Shown here: one piece after another, positions 44,807 through 56,532 of the stretch
How positions within the stretch are numbered: position 1 is the stretch's first letter
How the letters are laid out: each line of letters opens with the position of its first letter
Assembly: GCA_024305745.1 (NCBI GenBank)
Contig: JAHRBS010000011.1
Span: 558,001-622,000, forward strand
DNA length: 64,000 nucleotides
Direction of reading: 5' to 3'
From: Polyporus tsugae
Lineage: Eukaryota; Basidiomycota; Agaricomycetes; Polyporales; Polyporaceae
Notes under the pieces: model-generated
Seen by the model: only the letters and a program-made list of their open reading frames with translations
The model's database searches: none
What the model was told of the DNA's origin: nothing
Made by a program: the position numbers and the translations under genes

Positions 44807-45253
44807 TGTTACGACTGAGCATTGAGCAAGGATCAGGGATACGTATGAGACAAGCAGGAGCACCAACGAGCACTTGTGCAGCGAGAGCGGAGCAAGGCTC
44901 AACGGTCAGGGCTGGAGACAAGATGTATTGAGTAAGTAGGTGTCTACGAGCGAAATACAGTGAGGCTTACCTGGAGACAAGAGGTCGAAACTGAGGTCTC
45001 CAGGCAGCAAAGTACAGGTCCTTAAATACGTATAGAGGGACAATGAGAACCCGGGGACGATAGGTAACTATGGACACGGGTGAACAATGGAAATGGAACA
45101 ATAGCGATGACGGACAATAAGGAGCTATTGTGCTAAGGAACAAAGGATGAGATACGATGCAACGGAGAACAATAAGTACAATGTGAGAAGTAGATTGTCC
45201 GGAAAAGGAAACTAAGGTGCTGATAGCAGACGCCAAATGGAATGTTCATGACA
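44807..45253 (-). repeat. 5' LTR of element A
   Basis: 447 bp, 7 transitions from the 3' LTR, at least five of them at CpG or its products. TATTTAAG box at 45028-45021, transcript-start 11-mer at 44992-44982. Confidence 0.95.
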
Positions 45254-45899
45254 CTGAAACGGTTCTGGATCACGGGCGGAAGTGTATCGTTGATCTCCTC
45301 AGTGTGCTTTGACGTTGTCGTCTCCCATGTCGGCGGCTCGTCTGCGCCTTGTTGTCCTTGAACTGGTTGACCAGACTTGCAGTAGATCCCGACCAAGCCG
45401 GCAACGATGGTCATGGCATTTCTGCGTGAGAAGGCTGGTCTTAGACGACAGATGGACGACAGATGCGTTCGCCATGGTCTCACAGGAGCCGAGTGTGCGG
45501 ACGAGAACATTTCATCGTGCGCTTGGTTGCAAACAAGAGGGCCAACATCACCACAAGCGGCGAACCTGGGAGGGAAGACATTAGTACAACACTACACTCA
45601 CGTGGCCTGGGTGGGGTATCAAACCTTCTGATACGGTCACAACGTGATGGAGACACATCGAGGGCCTTCCCCAGCGGGTGGATGTCAAAGTGGCCAATGA
45701 CTGCGGGACGATCATGCCAACGTCCTCGCAGCGCATTTCCAAGAGCGACCTTGGCTAAGAGACAAACGGAATGGGGTAGGCGTGAACAGGTGTCCACCCG
45801 TCCCATCCACAGCAGCGATGTGACTGATCAATACTTCGTGATGTTGCACCACCCAAGCTCGGACGAGCAGCACATCGCCCAGAAGTTCCTGAGCACGTC
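45254..45899. other. no secure gene
   Basis: Minus-strand pieces such as GIYCKSGQPVQGQQ near 45375 resemble GIHCKFVHHLKDNK near 46900 on the same strand, hinting at a small local duplication. No family recognised. Confidence 0.3.
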
Positions 45900-45929
45900 A
45901 GCCGCCTGCGTGTGCGTGAGGTAGCAGAT

Positions 45930-46730
45930 ATCATACAGCAGCATTGCGAGCATGGTCATGAATGCGCTCCGGATGCAGAAATGTTTGATGGGGGCTGGTC
46001 GGCGTATGTTGTGTCCATGAGGGTTGACCACGAGGACACGCGGTGCACTGCGGCTGGGACCGTGGGGCGATGTGCTTGTTTGCTGTGCCCTCAACATGCC
46101 AGGAGCTGCCTGGGTAGCAAGGGTTGTTGGGTGTCAGGACAATGCTGGCAAGCTTAATGATCACTTGGGCGCTGCACCCCTTGAGGCTAAGCTCGATGTG
46201 ATCCTCAGTGGGCAGAGGTGACCGGGACGTCCCGAGATTGGGGATGAATGGCCGTTTGTTGGCCTCCTATTTGCACCACATTTCTTTGTTGTCTGTGTCT
46301 GGTTCAGGAGGAAGGTGCAAGTACCAGTCCATGGGATCTACCTGGATAGCGGGCGGGGGCATAGGGCTGAGCACATCCAAGAGGGACTTCTCGAACAGTG
46401 GCACAAGGCACTGCAGCACGGTCGTGATTGTGCCACAGAGCAACCTGTGCTTGATGGGGTGCAGGTTGTTGATGTACGAGAGTGCTCTCATGTTACCAGA
46501 CTCGGAGATCTGGAAGGCAGTGGGCAGCCATTGGAAGTCTTCTGGCCTGAACATGTCTCCCTTCAGACTTGGGCGGTCGTCGACATAGCCCCAAGTTGTC
46601 GCGACGAGTGAGCTCAACACCCAAGTGGGTGCTGGTGGATGCCTAACAAACAGTTTTAGACAGTGGTTTGTCAGTGGGGCAGGCGAGGGGTTGCAAGTCT
46701 TGTGGGATACCAGGGGCATCAAATACACAC
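45930..46730 (-). pseudogene. DUF4246-family fragment
   Basis: The minus-strand frame from 46728 reads FRPEDFQWLPTAFQISESGN, ALSYINNLHP (the family signature), LVPLFEKSLLDVLSPM and VDPMDWYLHLPPEPD. After a stop and a frame change it continues with QVIIKLASIVLTPNNPCYPG and SSWHVEGTANKHI (about 46165-46085), where the family normally has YPGG.WHVEG with a His thought to bind metal. DUF4246 proteins are widespread in fungi and their biochemical role is not known to me. The downstream half, including the segment about the feast-like FPN.YQH motif, is missing or scrambled. Confidence 0.75.
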
Positions 46731-49031
46731 AGATTAAGAAACACGATACTTACCTGGGTCGCCAAAGATCCTTTCATTCTCGTCCTAATCAGAGCAATAA
46801 TGCTCGCACCTCTAATGCTCGCACCTTCCCACCGCTATCTTCCAAGTCTTGAGCATCGGCAACTCGTTCGCACTTGTGCATGCTTTGTTGTCCTTCAGGT
46901 GGTGAACGAACTTGCAATGGATACCGACCGAGCCCCTGACGATGACTGGGGAGCAGCCAATGGGAAGGGTGGCATTTATAAGTGAGAGAAGAGACTCGGA
47001 CAGCGGTGAATGGGGAGCTGAACTCACTAGGCCCCCCATGCCATCAATCCCCATAAGCACCAGCAGCTGCTTCAGCTGGCATCTTGGGTGAGGAGATTGG
47101 GTTGGGGAAATGCAGAGGCTGTGAAAAGGGTGCAAAGTGTCTGAGAGCTTGCTGTGCAGGACAAGCACAAGGTCGTGGTCCAATCCCTCGCCGAAAGCGA
47201 CAGTTCCTTCAAGAGCGGGAGCGGACTGAAGTCAGCGAGGTCAGCGAGGGGCGAGGTGACCGCAGTTGGTCTGTCGGAGAGCGTGGATGCTTGGACGGCC
47301 TCTTGGGTGGAAGAACCGGAACCTGACAGCCGTGCGCACTCCACACCGAACCTGATACCAGGATCTCAATGGTGGAATTCATGTGAGGTGAGGCTCAACG
47401 ATCCAGAGATGGTGCTTTTTGAGCCTGGCCATGACGAGCTTGCAGATTGAGACTTCTCAGTGGACATGGACATCGGATGTGTACCTAGAGTGGGGAGGAC
47501 CACAGAGGAAAGAAGCCGCTGGGAGCATTAGCTCAAGTGTTGGCCCAATACAGCCCGCGCCCGCACCGAACACCGACTCAAGCACCGCCCGCCAACCTCC
47601 TCAGGCTGCCGTCTGCCCAGCGAGAGGGTCAGACTTAAGCATGAAAAGTCGGATGGGCTAGCCGTCATTGTCGGATGCGGCAGTCGCAAGCACGCAAGGG
47701 GTGATCTGCAGCACGAGGCCATTGACCATCAAGGAGGAACCTGGGGAGGAAACGGCAGTTGTCTTGGTGCACGTGGGATTGCCCCGGCAACTCCCGCTAT
47801 CCTCCTGTTGGAGCCTTGTCCTATCACCGCCATTTTTCGGCCAGCTGGCATTGAGATTACTGCATCAGCGCCTCTCCGGCTGTTGTTGTGGCTGCGTATC
47901 ACCATGGTCCCAGCTGGCCGCCAGCCAATTCCCCCAGCCTGCTGCTCGCTACCTTCCAGCTTCCATTGTCCTGGTGTCTACCTGACCGCTATTCCACTTC
48001 CTTGGCCACGTCCAGTCGACCATACCCTGCTCGCTTCTCAGTGGAGTCCCAAAGTCTGCCAGCACATATAATGCCACGTCGTCTTTCCACCCTTCCGCAA
48101 CTCGCCTTTCCCAACAACGTCCACCTTGCCCGTCCACGGAGGTTTGTGAGTCTTGGCGTGCAGCACCCCTCTGAAGGTAAGTTGTCCTTGGTGTTATGTA
48201 TGTATGGTGTGCGTGAGTTTTCTGGCTCTGGTAAATCCTCGCTGCTCTTTGTGAGATTGTCCCGGTACATCTCTTCCTCCCACCATGATTCCCTGTGCAT
48301 GGCTTGTAAAATATCTGTCCTCCCACCTTGTTCGGTATTTGTAAGTCATTTCCTCATTCGTTGTGGCCATAGTATACAGCCTATTTGCGACGTCAATCAT
48401 ATCTCTGGCACCAGTAGCACTTCTGTCTGTACCCATGTTTCTATGTAGTGTATAGCGTGGCAGTTAATATTAATGAAATTGCGCACAAACACCTGAATCT
48501 GTCCGGATGACCCTGATGATTGCGTCAAGACCGCGCACATTTCAATGACCCGGCTGTGACCCATCCTGGCCAGCTGCCCATCCCAAGCCCATCCCAATCC
48601 CAGGTCGACACCAGCTCAAATCCCCAGCTGGAATCCAGCTGGAGCTAGCCCCAGGGTGGTGCCATTTTTGGTTTTTCCTGGAATCTACGCGGCCACCAGA
48701 CCGGCGCCAGCTAAAGCAATCAGCTCGCCCAGGTCTTTTTCCCAGCCAGACTCCAGCTGTCAGAAAATTGGTGGTGTAGACCAGTCACCGTCTACGAGAC
48801 CTCATTCCCTACCTCTTCAGCTTCAGCCTCCACAGCAGTATGGGCTTCTGCGAACAGCTAGTCTTTGTTGAAGTGGGGAATGGGTTTATGGTGTCAAGAG
48901 GAACAGTGTCGAATGTGAGCACAACAGAATACAAAGTTTAAACCAAGGCCTGATGAATCACCTTTAATAAGTACCAGAACAACTGTAAGTAGTGCTACCC
49001 TGCGCTAACTTACCCCACGCTGCTCATCAGG
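46731..49031. other. no recognisable gene
   Basis: Long plus-strand frames at 47154-47450 and 47888-48448 are low-complexity and match no family that I know. Near 48540-48780 the words CCAGCTGG and CCCAGC recur many times, suggesting a degenerate GC-rich repeat. Confidence 0.35.
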
Positions 49032-50532
49032 CCCAGTGAAAACTGACATGATTAAAAGCGATTTGGGTTGGTTTGATCTGTATTGAACCGTATTGTATTG
49101 TACAGTTGGGCAAATTTGTTTTATTTTGTATGTGAGATAGCAATAGACGCCCAACTGGGCGAATTCTGTCTCATCCGGTCATCACTACCGACTGTGTCCT
49201 CAACCTGCTTTAGACCCAAGCTCAGTGCTAGTGTCCTCCAACTGGTCTCCAATGACTTGGCATCTCTGTGCACATGGGAACACGAATGCTGAACGTAGCT
49301 TCGCGCGTCATCCACCTGCTTTTGTGACCTTCTTGTCATCTGTGTCGTGCCCACGGGTGATCTTCCTCCATCCCATCCTAGGAATCCCCTCAACCCCCCT
49401 ATGATGCAGTGCCTGTAGCCAAAGCATCATCTAGCCTGCTCCAAGGCGAGGCAAGTAACACCCCTAGCTTGCTAAATCTGTGAGTAAGTTACCGTCGTTC
49501 AAGTTGGTCTGTGCACCGCGGTGCGTCTGTCCTCAGATCTTCTCAGGTAGTTTGGATGGTTGGACGCACTGAAGATATTGCAACCCTTACACCGGTAAAT
49601 ATCATGTTGGGTCATTCAAGGTACTTGCGCAATACACAATCATTAGTGGCAGCAGACTATCTGAAGGTGCGTCCCTATCCCACCACCTCTGTCACGCATA
49701 TACCTATGTTTGGGTCCGGGTCTGGACCGCCACCCACAGGGTGCGTACATGGCGACAATGATCTACATTGGTGGGTGGCAGACAGTCGGGGCAAATGGGA
49801 TACCAGGCCAGGTAAACTTGAAGGACAAGTCTCTGCTCGCACTCATCAGTGGCAGAAACAAGATTGTTACATGGGTGAACAAGGTACGTTGAATCCAGCC
49901 TCCTTCCTTTTCCACACTCCTCTATTGGGGGCGGAGGTGGTGCAGTCATCCCAGTGAACACCTGCGCAATCCTGGTGCCTGCGTCGGAGGTTGCGCTCGG
50001 CGCAGACACAGACATACTCGACAATGGCGATCACTAAGTTGGCCAACATGGTGAGTGTGGGGCAAAGTGTGCTCGTGACATCTGAAGTCGAGTTGCCAGC
50101 AAGAACCAGCCCTATAGGGGAGCAGTGACGCGAGGAGGACAGGCCGGATAGCGAGGGCACCGTGGGTGGCTGACAAAGTTTGGCATGGGGGTTTGGGCGG
50201 TCGCTGGTTGGTCTTCTGTAGCCCATAGAACTCAACTACCATAAATGTAGCTGCATTGTACCGTATATTTTTACAACAATATACGACTGAATACGCCAAA
50301 TGCCTGGGATTCCCCAGTTTTCGTACAAACAAACTACGTATTGCATATGAAACTGAAGGAAATCAACTGTAACGAAACACAGGCGTATTGCACCGTATCA
50401 CCCTATGACTGTATACGACAGAATGCACCGAATTTCGGATATATTACAACTTTTTGTATTGAACTGGTATCTCCGATCTAAAACAGATGAATACAATCTA
50501 AATCGCTTTTAACCATGTTAGTTCTCACTGGG
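49032..50532. mobile_element. 1.5-kb non-autonomous element with inverted repeats and a 7-bp target duplication
   Basis: The left end reads CCCAGTGAAAACTGACATG then ATTAAAAGCGATTT; the reverse complement of the right end reads CCCAGTGAGAACTAACATG then GTTAAAAGCGATTT. CATCAGG stands directly outside both ends (49025-49031 and 50533-50539). AT-rich GTATTG/ACCGTAT motifs lie near both ends. The interior holds a few short frames (49511-49957) without recognisable domains and no transposase. Confidence 0.7.
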
Positions 50533-50573
50533 CATCAGGCCTCAGGCCTCAGATGGCGACTCGTGGACCAAAA

Positions 50574-50815
50574 GCTGTTCAAACGTCACTGTGGGAAGTA
50601 ACTACAGCAATTATCAGTGTGTCAAACATTGAAACTCCGAAATCGCTGTATAGAACATTGAAAATCACCACAGTTGAAATCACTGTGTCCCCTAAGCGCC
50701 CATTAGAACAGTGATTTTTGCTGTGCCTTCAACGCGACATTGAAATTCATTGTTCTCCAAAATTCCAAGACAATAATTTTCGCTGTCTAATACAGTGATA
50801 CCGGTTGTCCCTCCA
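50574..50815 (+). repeat. 250-bp repeat, copy 1
   Basis: It starts AACGTCACTGTGGGAAG and is built from repeated words such as ACATTGAAAATCAC and CAGTGATTTTTGCTGT in both orientations. It is similar to 52862-53117 in reverse orientation. Confidence 0.6.
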
Positions 50816-51989
50816 CAGCATGCATAGAGGTCTTCTGACATCAGGCGAGGGTCCAGTGTGGTATAACCATAGGCAGGGCGGCAGTCCTGGGCTGCCTTGG
50901 CATGCGCATGTTACCGCATCCACCAAGGCGGGAAGGAACTACGGTTGGTGTATGGGACAATAGCTAATTTTCTGTACTTCTCGCTCCGTCCCTTGCTTCA
51001 AAAATGTCATATAAGCCTCCCAACATGTATGGGGTAACTTGGGGATGCAATTATGATGCATATTCTTGAATCTCACTCAACTGGCTGTATGGGTGTCTAA
51101 CCTCTTACCTTTTTAGGTTCTAAAGTTCATGATGTCATACCTGCTAGCAGAGACTGGGTTGAAACATTGACTGCCAACGAAGTCATTCTTCTCTTCCTAC
51201 CACCACTATATCGTCCCCTGGCTCTAGCTATGCTATGTGGCTTGACTATGCCTTTTCTCTCTACATTGCACTCTAACTCTGGGCACGAGATGGCATGCCA
51301 CTCTAAGGATGTCATCAGGTCAACTTGAATGCAGCTTCAACCTGTCAAGAACGAGCTTCATGCCAGCCTTGCAGCCTATCTTGTATCATTCCAAGCACCG
51401 CAGGTCAAAATACGCAGCATATAGGTGAGCTCCATGATTGGACTGAGTGGGCTCATGCTGATTCAGACGTCTTGGTCATCCGTAGAGGAGTTTAGCTGGC
51501 TATATGCAGTGGATCACTGTTGCGGGGTGCAGGCACACGGTTGGGATGGACATCTAATATGGTAAGCTCGCCATAAACCCTCTCATGGTTATAATATGTG
51601 TGTGATTCTCTTCTGTATTACCTTAGTTTTGCTTGGCCCAGACGCACAGGGCTCTTGGCCACATTTACCAGGTTGCACCAACTTGTGGTTCGTGATGAGC
51701 CTCCACGGCTCCCCTTCGCACAGGCTCGGTCATTGCTCATAGCATGCCCCATCCCCCTCCTCCCACTGACGCTCCAGCAACTAAGTGCCGCATCTCACGG
51801 TGGACTCAAAGTGGCACACTAGACACCTTGGCAGCGCCACAAACCACTGCACTATTCATTATAGCCATGTATATACTACAACTCATTTCCACCATGACGC
51901 GCCATATATGATCTGGACTGAGACACAGATGTGCCAAAGCACCCTACTACCTCTCATGAGTTCTTGATGGGCCATACAAAGACGCTTGT
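50816..51989. other. no recognisable gene
   Basis: Interior between the two inverted repeat copies upstream of the glycogen phosphorylase fragment; short frames only. Confidence 0.35.
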
Positions 51990-52490
51990 ACTCAGACAGG
52001 GTCGACAAACTGGCCTTCAACCTCCAGGACTTCATCAATGAGGCGCGCAGTGCGGCTGTCTGGCTGTGTGCTATCTGATTTGTCTGTGTCCTGGCAGTTA
52101 TGGTCCCCGGTACAACTATGGTACGTCCTGTTCTCCTTCAACCCATTTTTCCATCTCATGTTGCGCTGAGCCTTGCGTGCGCAACACCCTCACACGTTAC
52201 TCATTTCTCAGGTATCTCCCAGGAGATAATAGCGTCCGACGACTCACTGCTTGCGGCCCCTGAACTGATAACCTGTGGAGCCTGCGTGCACGGACACGAC
52301 TTACCGGCTCTGGTTCAAGGTGACGTGGAGCATATTGATGTCATTAAGGTGGTCAGGAGGTCGTTGCGCGTGCCGATCCCCAAGTATGAGATGAGGACAA
52401 CCAACAAATTGCAATTGCGGGAGAGCAAGTCAAAGCATGGGTTCGATTTGCAGAGCTTCAATGGTACGTGCGTGCAGTTAATTGAATGCA
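51990..52490 (+). pseudogene. GPH1: second glycogen phosphorylase fragment, strongly decayed
   Basis: It aligns with the fragment at 4186-4850 and with the enzyme family, though much more diverged. Recognisable parts are FNLQDFINEARSAA (for the usual FNLEDLL.QERDAA), YGPRYNYG followed by a GTACGT intron, GISQEIIASDDSLLAAPE after the intron, EHID, QEVVA in a shifted frame, then IPKYEMRTTNKLQLRESKSK and HGFDLQSFNG. Several frameshifts and a deletion separate the parts. The intron sits at the same codon position as in the first fragment, so both descend from genomic copies. It lies between two inverted copies of a 250-bp repeat. Confidence 0.75.
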
Positions 52491-52861
52491 GATAGCACCT
52501 CATTACTAGTGACTAGTGACTACGATCGTGTTGTAGATGCATCGAACAATGCTCAATCTGTCTGACGCTACCTTGGACTCATCAGTCTATGGATGCTGGG
52601 CCACTGATATGATATCGAGAAGTGGAGATGGGGTGGGCCTGCATGACAGGTATGTTATGATGTTGCTTGAAGGGCGCTTTGATTGAGGTGAGTTTTGTGT
52701 TCATCGGGGCTGCCTTTTGGCCAGATTGCATCTCTCCCCCATCTCCAACGTCTTTCTGTGCTTTTAGTTCTTTGTCCCCTATGCTGTAGCATACAACCAA
52801 TATATTCGCTTGCACTTCTCTGAGTTGAACCATATATGTGTGTGAATGCCGTGGCATTGTA

Positions 52862-53117
52862 GACCGCTGTATGGGACGATGAAAAACATTGTTCAAAGGA
52901 TTGTTAGATACACGGAAAATCATTGTTGTGAATAGCAAAAAAAGCTGTAAAAAGGGTGTATTCCAATGTATTCAACATTGATTTTTGCTGTCAGGAACAT
53001 TGGTTTCCGACGGTTAAAATTGTTGTTTCCCACAATGAAATTCAATGTTCCATACATTGATTTCTCTGCTGTCTGATACATTGAAAATCACTGTAGTTTC
53101 TTCCCGCAGTGATGTTC
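52862..53117 (-). repeat. 250-bp repeat, copy 2 (inverted)
   Basis: The reverse complement begins AACATCACTGCGGGAAGAAAC and continues with ACAGTGATTTTCAATGT, matching the start of copy 1. Words ACATTGATTT and TCATTGTT recur in both orientations. Confidence 0.6.
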
Positions 53118-54289
53118 AAGCTTCAAGCCCTTGATCTATCCTTCCTCCCACATTTTGCTCCTAGGTGATGCTTGTTGGCACCTGGTACTAGAGTCAGTCC
53201 CACATACTACTCGCATTCGTCGAATTCTATCAAACTAACCTGCGGATCTTTCCCCACTGTCCTCCCAGGTTTCATCAATCATCTGCAGTGCCTGCCACCC
53301 GCCATAGCCGTACCACGCACAGGGTGCAGCAATGGTGATCGGAGATGCAGCTGTGCTCGGCAACCTCTTCTCGCGCCCCCCCCTGAGCAGCTCCCGTTCT
53401 CCTGCAGGTTGTACCAGGACCTGCGGCTCCCGCGAATTGTGGACACACAACATCAGTCATGTCTCAACCAGGAGATATTCTACCTCCCCGATGGGCGCGA
53501 TATGGACATGCGCAGGGCTGCTGAGCTCGAGCTACAGCGAATGGATGGGGACAACGGTCTGGCAGGAGAGGCCCTCTAGGGCAGCGCAAACCAGTGTTGG
53601 CCGACCAGAAGAAGACTTATATCTAGTTCGGGTACAAGGGGGACAAGGGGGACAAGGACTCATGCCGTGATGTCGGCGAGCACAAGCTCGGTCCCGCGAA
53701 CAGGACGCTCGACAGTGGCTCAAACTTCCATACGTGCAAAACAAGGAGCTCACTTGCAGAACAGGTTTCAGTACTTCCGAAGCGAGTATTCATGCACACT
53801 TTCCTCCACCCCAATCTCCTTGAACATCATCAACCTTCCTCCATCCTTCCGGTACGATATCAGAGAAGAATAAGCTACATTTATGACTCATTGCACACTT
53901 AGGTATCGCGCGGCCTACCTCATGCTTTGGGGAATCCTACTTGGCCTGAAACAAGCTGATGCAGATCAAACTCAACACTTCCTCTTCTCGCTCCACCGTC
54001 CTTGTCACCTCATCGCTTGAGGATGCCCAGGGGCCTCAGTGTTTGGCCCGAGCATACTCAGCTATACTATACTGTGCGGCCCACTCCCGAGAGTGTTGGC
54101 GGCGACCCCAAAGCGAAGAGGAGGACAACAGTGCTGTGCAGCAGACACATTCATCAACATCATGATGCCAATGCTGACCGTATAGCTGGAGAGTGCGTCT
54201 GCCGGTGTCTGTGCGCACAGGCGGGAGCACGCAGGTGCTGCGTATGTGGAGGTCGACGTCCGTACCTCAGTGGGCACCAACACAGCTGA
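53118..54289. other. unrecognised protein-like pieces, no gene model
   Basis: Plus-strand pieces such as LYQDLRLPRIVDTQHQSCLN (about 53410) and, in another frame, GPANRTLDSGSNFHTCKTR then VSVLPKRVFMHTFLHPNLLE (about 53690-53830) look protein-like, but I cannot place them. AAGGGGGAC is repeated in tandem near 53636. Confidence 0.3.
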
Positions 54290-54420
54290 GGGTGCTGCTT
54301 GTGGATGACAGTGCAGCGAGCTGGAACATGTCACACAAGCTATTCGGATCTTTAGGCGCATGACTGGCATCACAATGGACCATGTTGGTAGCAATAAAGA
54401 TGGCCTTGGACAAGTATGAC
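54290..54420 (+). pseudogene. possible response-regulator receiver scrap
   Basis: LRVLLVDDSAASWNMSHKLF with the acidic DD pair has the layout of the first strand and helix of a receiver domain from a hybrid histidine kinase; it stops at TGA after GSLGA. A weak continuation ALDKYDL follows near 54400. The phospho-accepting Asp and the kinase part are not found, so the call rests on about 25 residues. Confidence 0.35.
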
Positions 54421-54429
54421 CTTCGTACT

Positions 54430-56532
54430 CATGGTGCATGTTCCGTGCTTTGCATCATAGTTTTGGAAAGCAGAAGTCGATGGGCACTTCCACATCTCTT
54501 TTATTTCTTGTCTGCGTATTTGCATTTGCAAGGTGTTGTTGTGGCAAATTTTGATGGCATATTGGATACGTCACCTCATCCGCCAATTCCTGAAGCTGTT
54601 CATTAGGGATAGCCTCTGGAGGTGCTGGAGAAGCACCTCACCCACCCCAAGGTCACTAAACACTCTCCTATGTGTCGTGCTCGGTTGAATTATTGCCGCT
54701 GTCGGACCCGACATTTGACAAAGCGGTCACTGTGCAGGCTCGCAGCACATCAGCAGCAACTCCAGGCCTGAGAAGCGTAGCGTGTCCTAATCCCCTCGGA
54801 TTGGTGTATTAGAGCGCTCGGCCACTGGCGCATCTGCATCCGCTTCGACTCCTTCTCCTAAGCTTCGGCCTATGTACCTGGCAAGGACTCGTCGATATGA
54901 GTCATTGATCTTGCTCTCAAGCCCACCTTGTGACTTTGCCTACACTCAAATCACGTCTCTTCCTCAGGTTTGTTGTGTGTCTGCAGACCCCGCACCCATC
55001 TCAGCTGCCCCAGATCTCTGCTTAGAAGGCGGCAAAGCAAATGGCTACCACAGCAGACTCGAACACAGCGGCCGCCTCTCCCACTGCAAAGGATGGCCAT
55101 CAGCAGCCCAAGAAACTCTGCCCCACCATTCCTCCCCTTCCGCATGATGGTGGAGTCATTGTCGTTCTGCAACCACCTGAAGAAGCCAACCCGTGGATGA
55201 CTCCTTGCTCACGTTCCCCTTCCGTCCTGCGCGGGTGGACAGCACCAACTCTGTGGCCACTTCATCCGAGTCATTCACGCCTGTGGCCGTGAGCAGAGAG
55301 GTTCCTGAAATATGCGATGGGTAGGTTTAGAAATTATCTGTCAGGGCGACGTGGCCTCTCCGAGTCCGAGAGGTCTGGCAGTCTGCCACATGATACCCCA
55401 GCAACAGTAACGCAGTGCCGTCATTTGTTCCAAGTCCTCTGATCCCTTCTCCTCTGCCTTCTCAAGATTCTTTCGTCCGGACCGCTGGCATCGACCTCAT
55501 GTGCTATGTCTTCTCAGAGTTGCGGATGCCATGCTCCACTACATCCATGATAGTGAATGTTCTTTGCCATTAGTCTCGCCGTTGACCGCTCTGCTGTAAC
55601 CCCAACTTGTCAACTTTGGATGTGTTAATTTTCATCTTTTCCATGCAGGCCTGAGCACCAAGTCGGTCACTGCGGGGGCCAAATCACTCAAAAAAAATAC
55701 ATTCGTTCCAACTAAGGCTGGGGTCGATGTCGTGCTTGATGTCTGGCGTGTAGTAGTTTTGAACGTCCATGTGGGTGGGAAGCCACTACACCCTTGGACA
55801 AGCACCTGTGGCGAGCAATTTGTGCAGGAGTATGCGCATAAACATTGCAACCAGCCTCTGGAGGCTGGCTCGCAACGAAATAGTCAACTCGGGTCAGACA
55901 ATGTCCGGCAGCAATAATGTGTACATGGTATGTGTACAATACATACCATCGGTGGGCGTCGGTCCCAAGATGTTGGAACAGTGAGAACCCGACAATTTTC
56001 TGTTTTTGGATCGTGAAGTAGAACAGATGCAGAAGAGCAATGAATCAATGGGCCCATCTCTGGGCCGTCTGCCTCGGAGGCAGATCACAACCACAATTTG
56101 GTAGCCTCCACTTGACAAAATATAGGTACTCAATAGTCCGACTTCATTGATCTTCTATATGTGCCGAGGGAGTCAAGGCTAGGCCATGGCCAGGGGCTGC
56201 AGTTCACATTCGGAGCATGCGGCAGTGGTTGAAGGCAAGCCAGTCGCAGCCCGTTCCCAATTTAGTCACGTCTGTGGCACAGCCTGTGACACACACTGCC
56301 GGCATCTTGGCAGTAATACCACCCATCCAGCGTGCAACGACCTTCAATGGACTGGAAGCTGGCCAGGTCTCGGATACATCCAGCTCAAGTTCAGCCTCAC
56401 CATGGCTCAAATAGAGATCAACTAATATATAGGAGACCTCCTGCAACAAGTCACTTCGCTAGTACGACACCGCCAGCTGAGCGACCGTGTACTCCTGATA
56501 TGAAGCCTCGCGGCGCCTAACAGAAGCGAGGG
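54430..56532. other. no recognisable gene
   Basis: Short frames only. A small alanine/threonine-rich frame begins at 55041 (MATTADSNTAAA) without recognisable continuation. Confidence 0.35.

Larger units (their letters stand above)
38680..45253 (-). mobile_element. Ty3 retrotransposon, family A, complete with both LTRs (chromodomain type)
   Basis: Two 447-bp LTRs flank a gag frame and a pol frame in the order protease, reverse transcriptase, RNase H, integrase, chromodomain. An 11-base self-complementary primer site and a purine tract lie at the expected places. The LTRs differ at 7 of 447 positions, all transitions, so the insertion is fairly recent even though gag and pol carry many stops. 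The 5 bp before (GGTCA) and after (CTGAA) do not match, so there is no target duplication. Confidence 0.95.

Noticed and set aside
47154..48448. Long plus-strand frames as a gene
   Set aside because: Low-complexity composition, mutually overlapping frames and no recognisable domain.
53570..53830. Continuous gene with the receiver-like scrap at 54290
   Set aside because: Frames do not connect, and the upstream pieces show no histidine-kinase motif (H-box, N-box or G-box).
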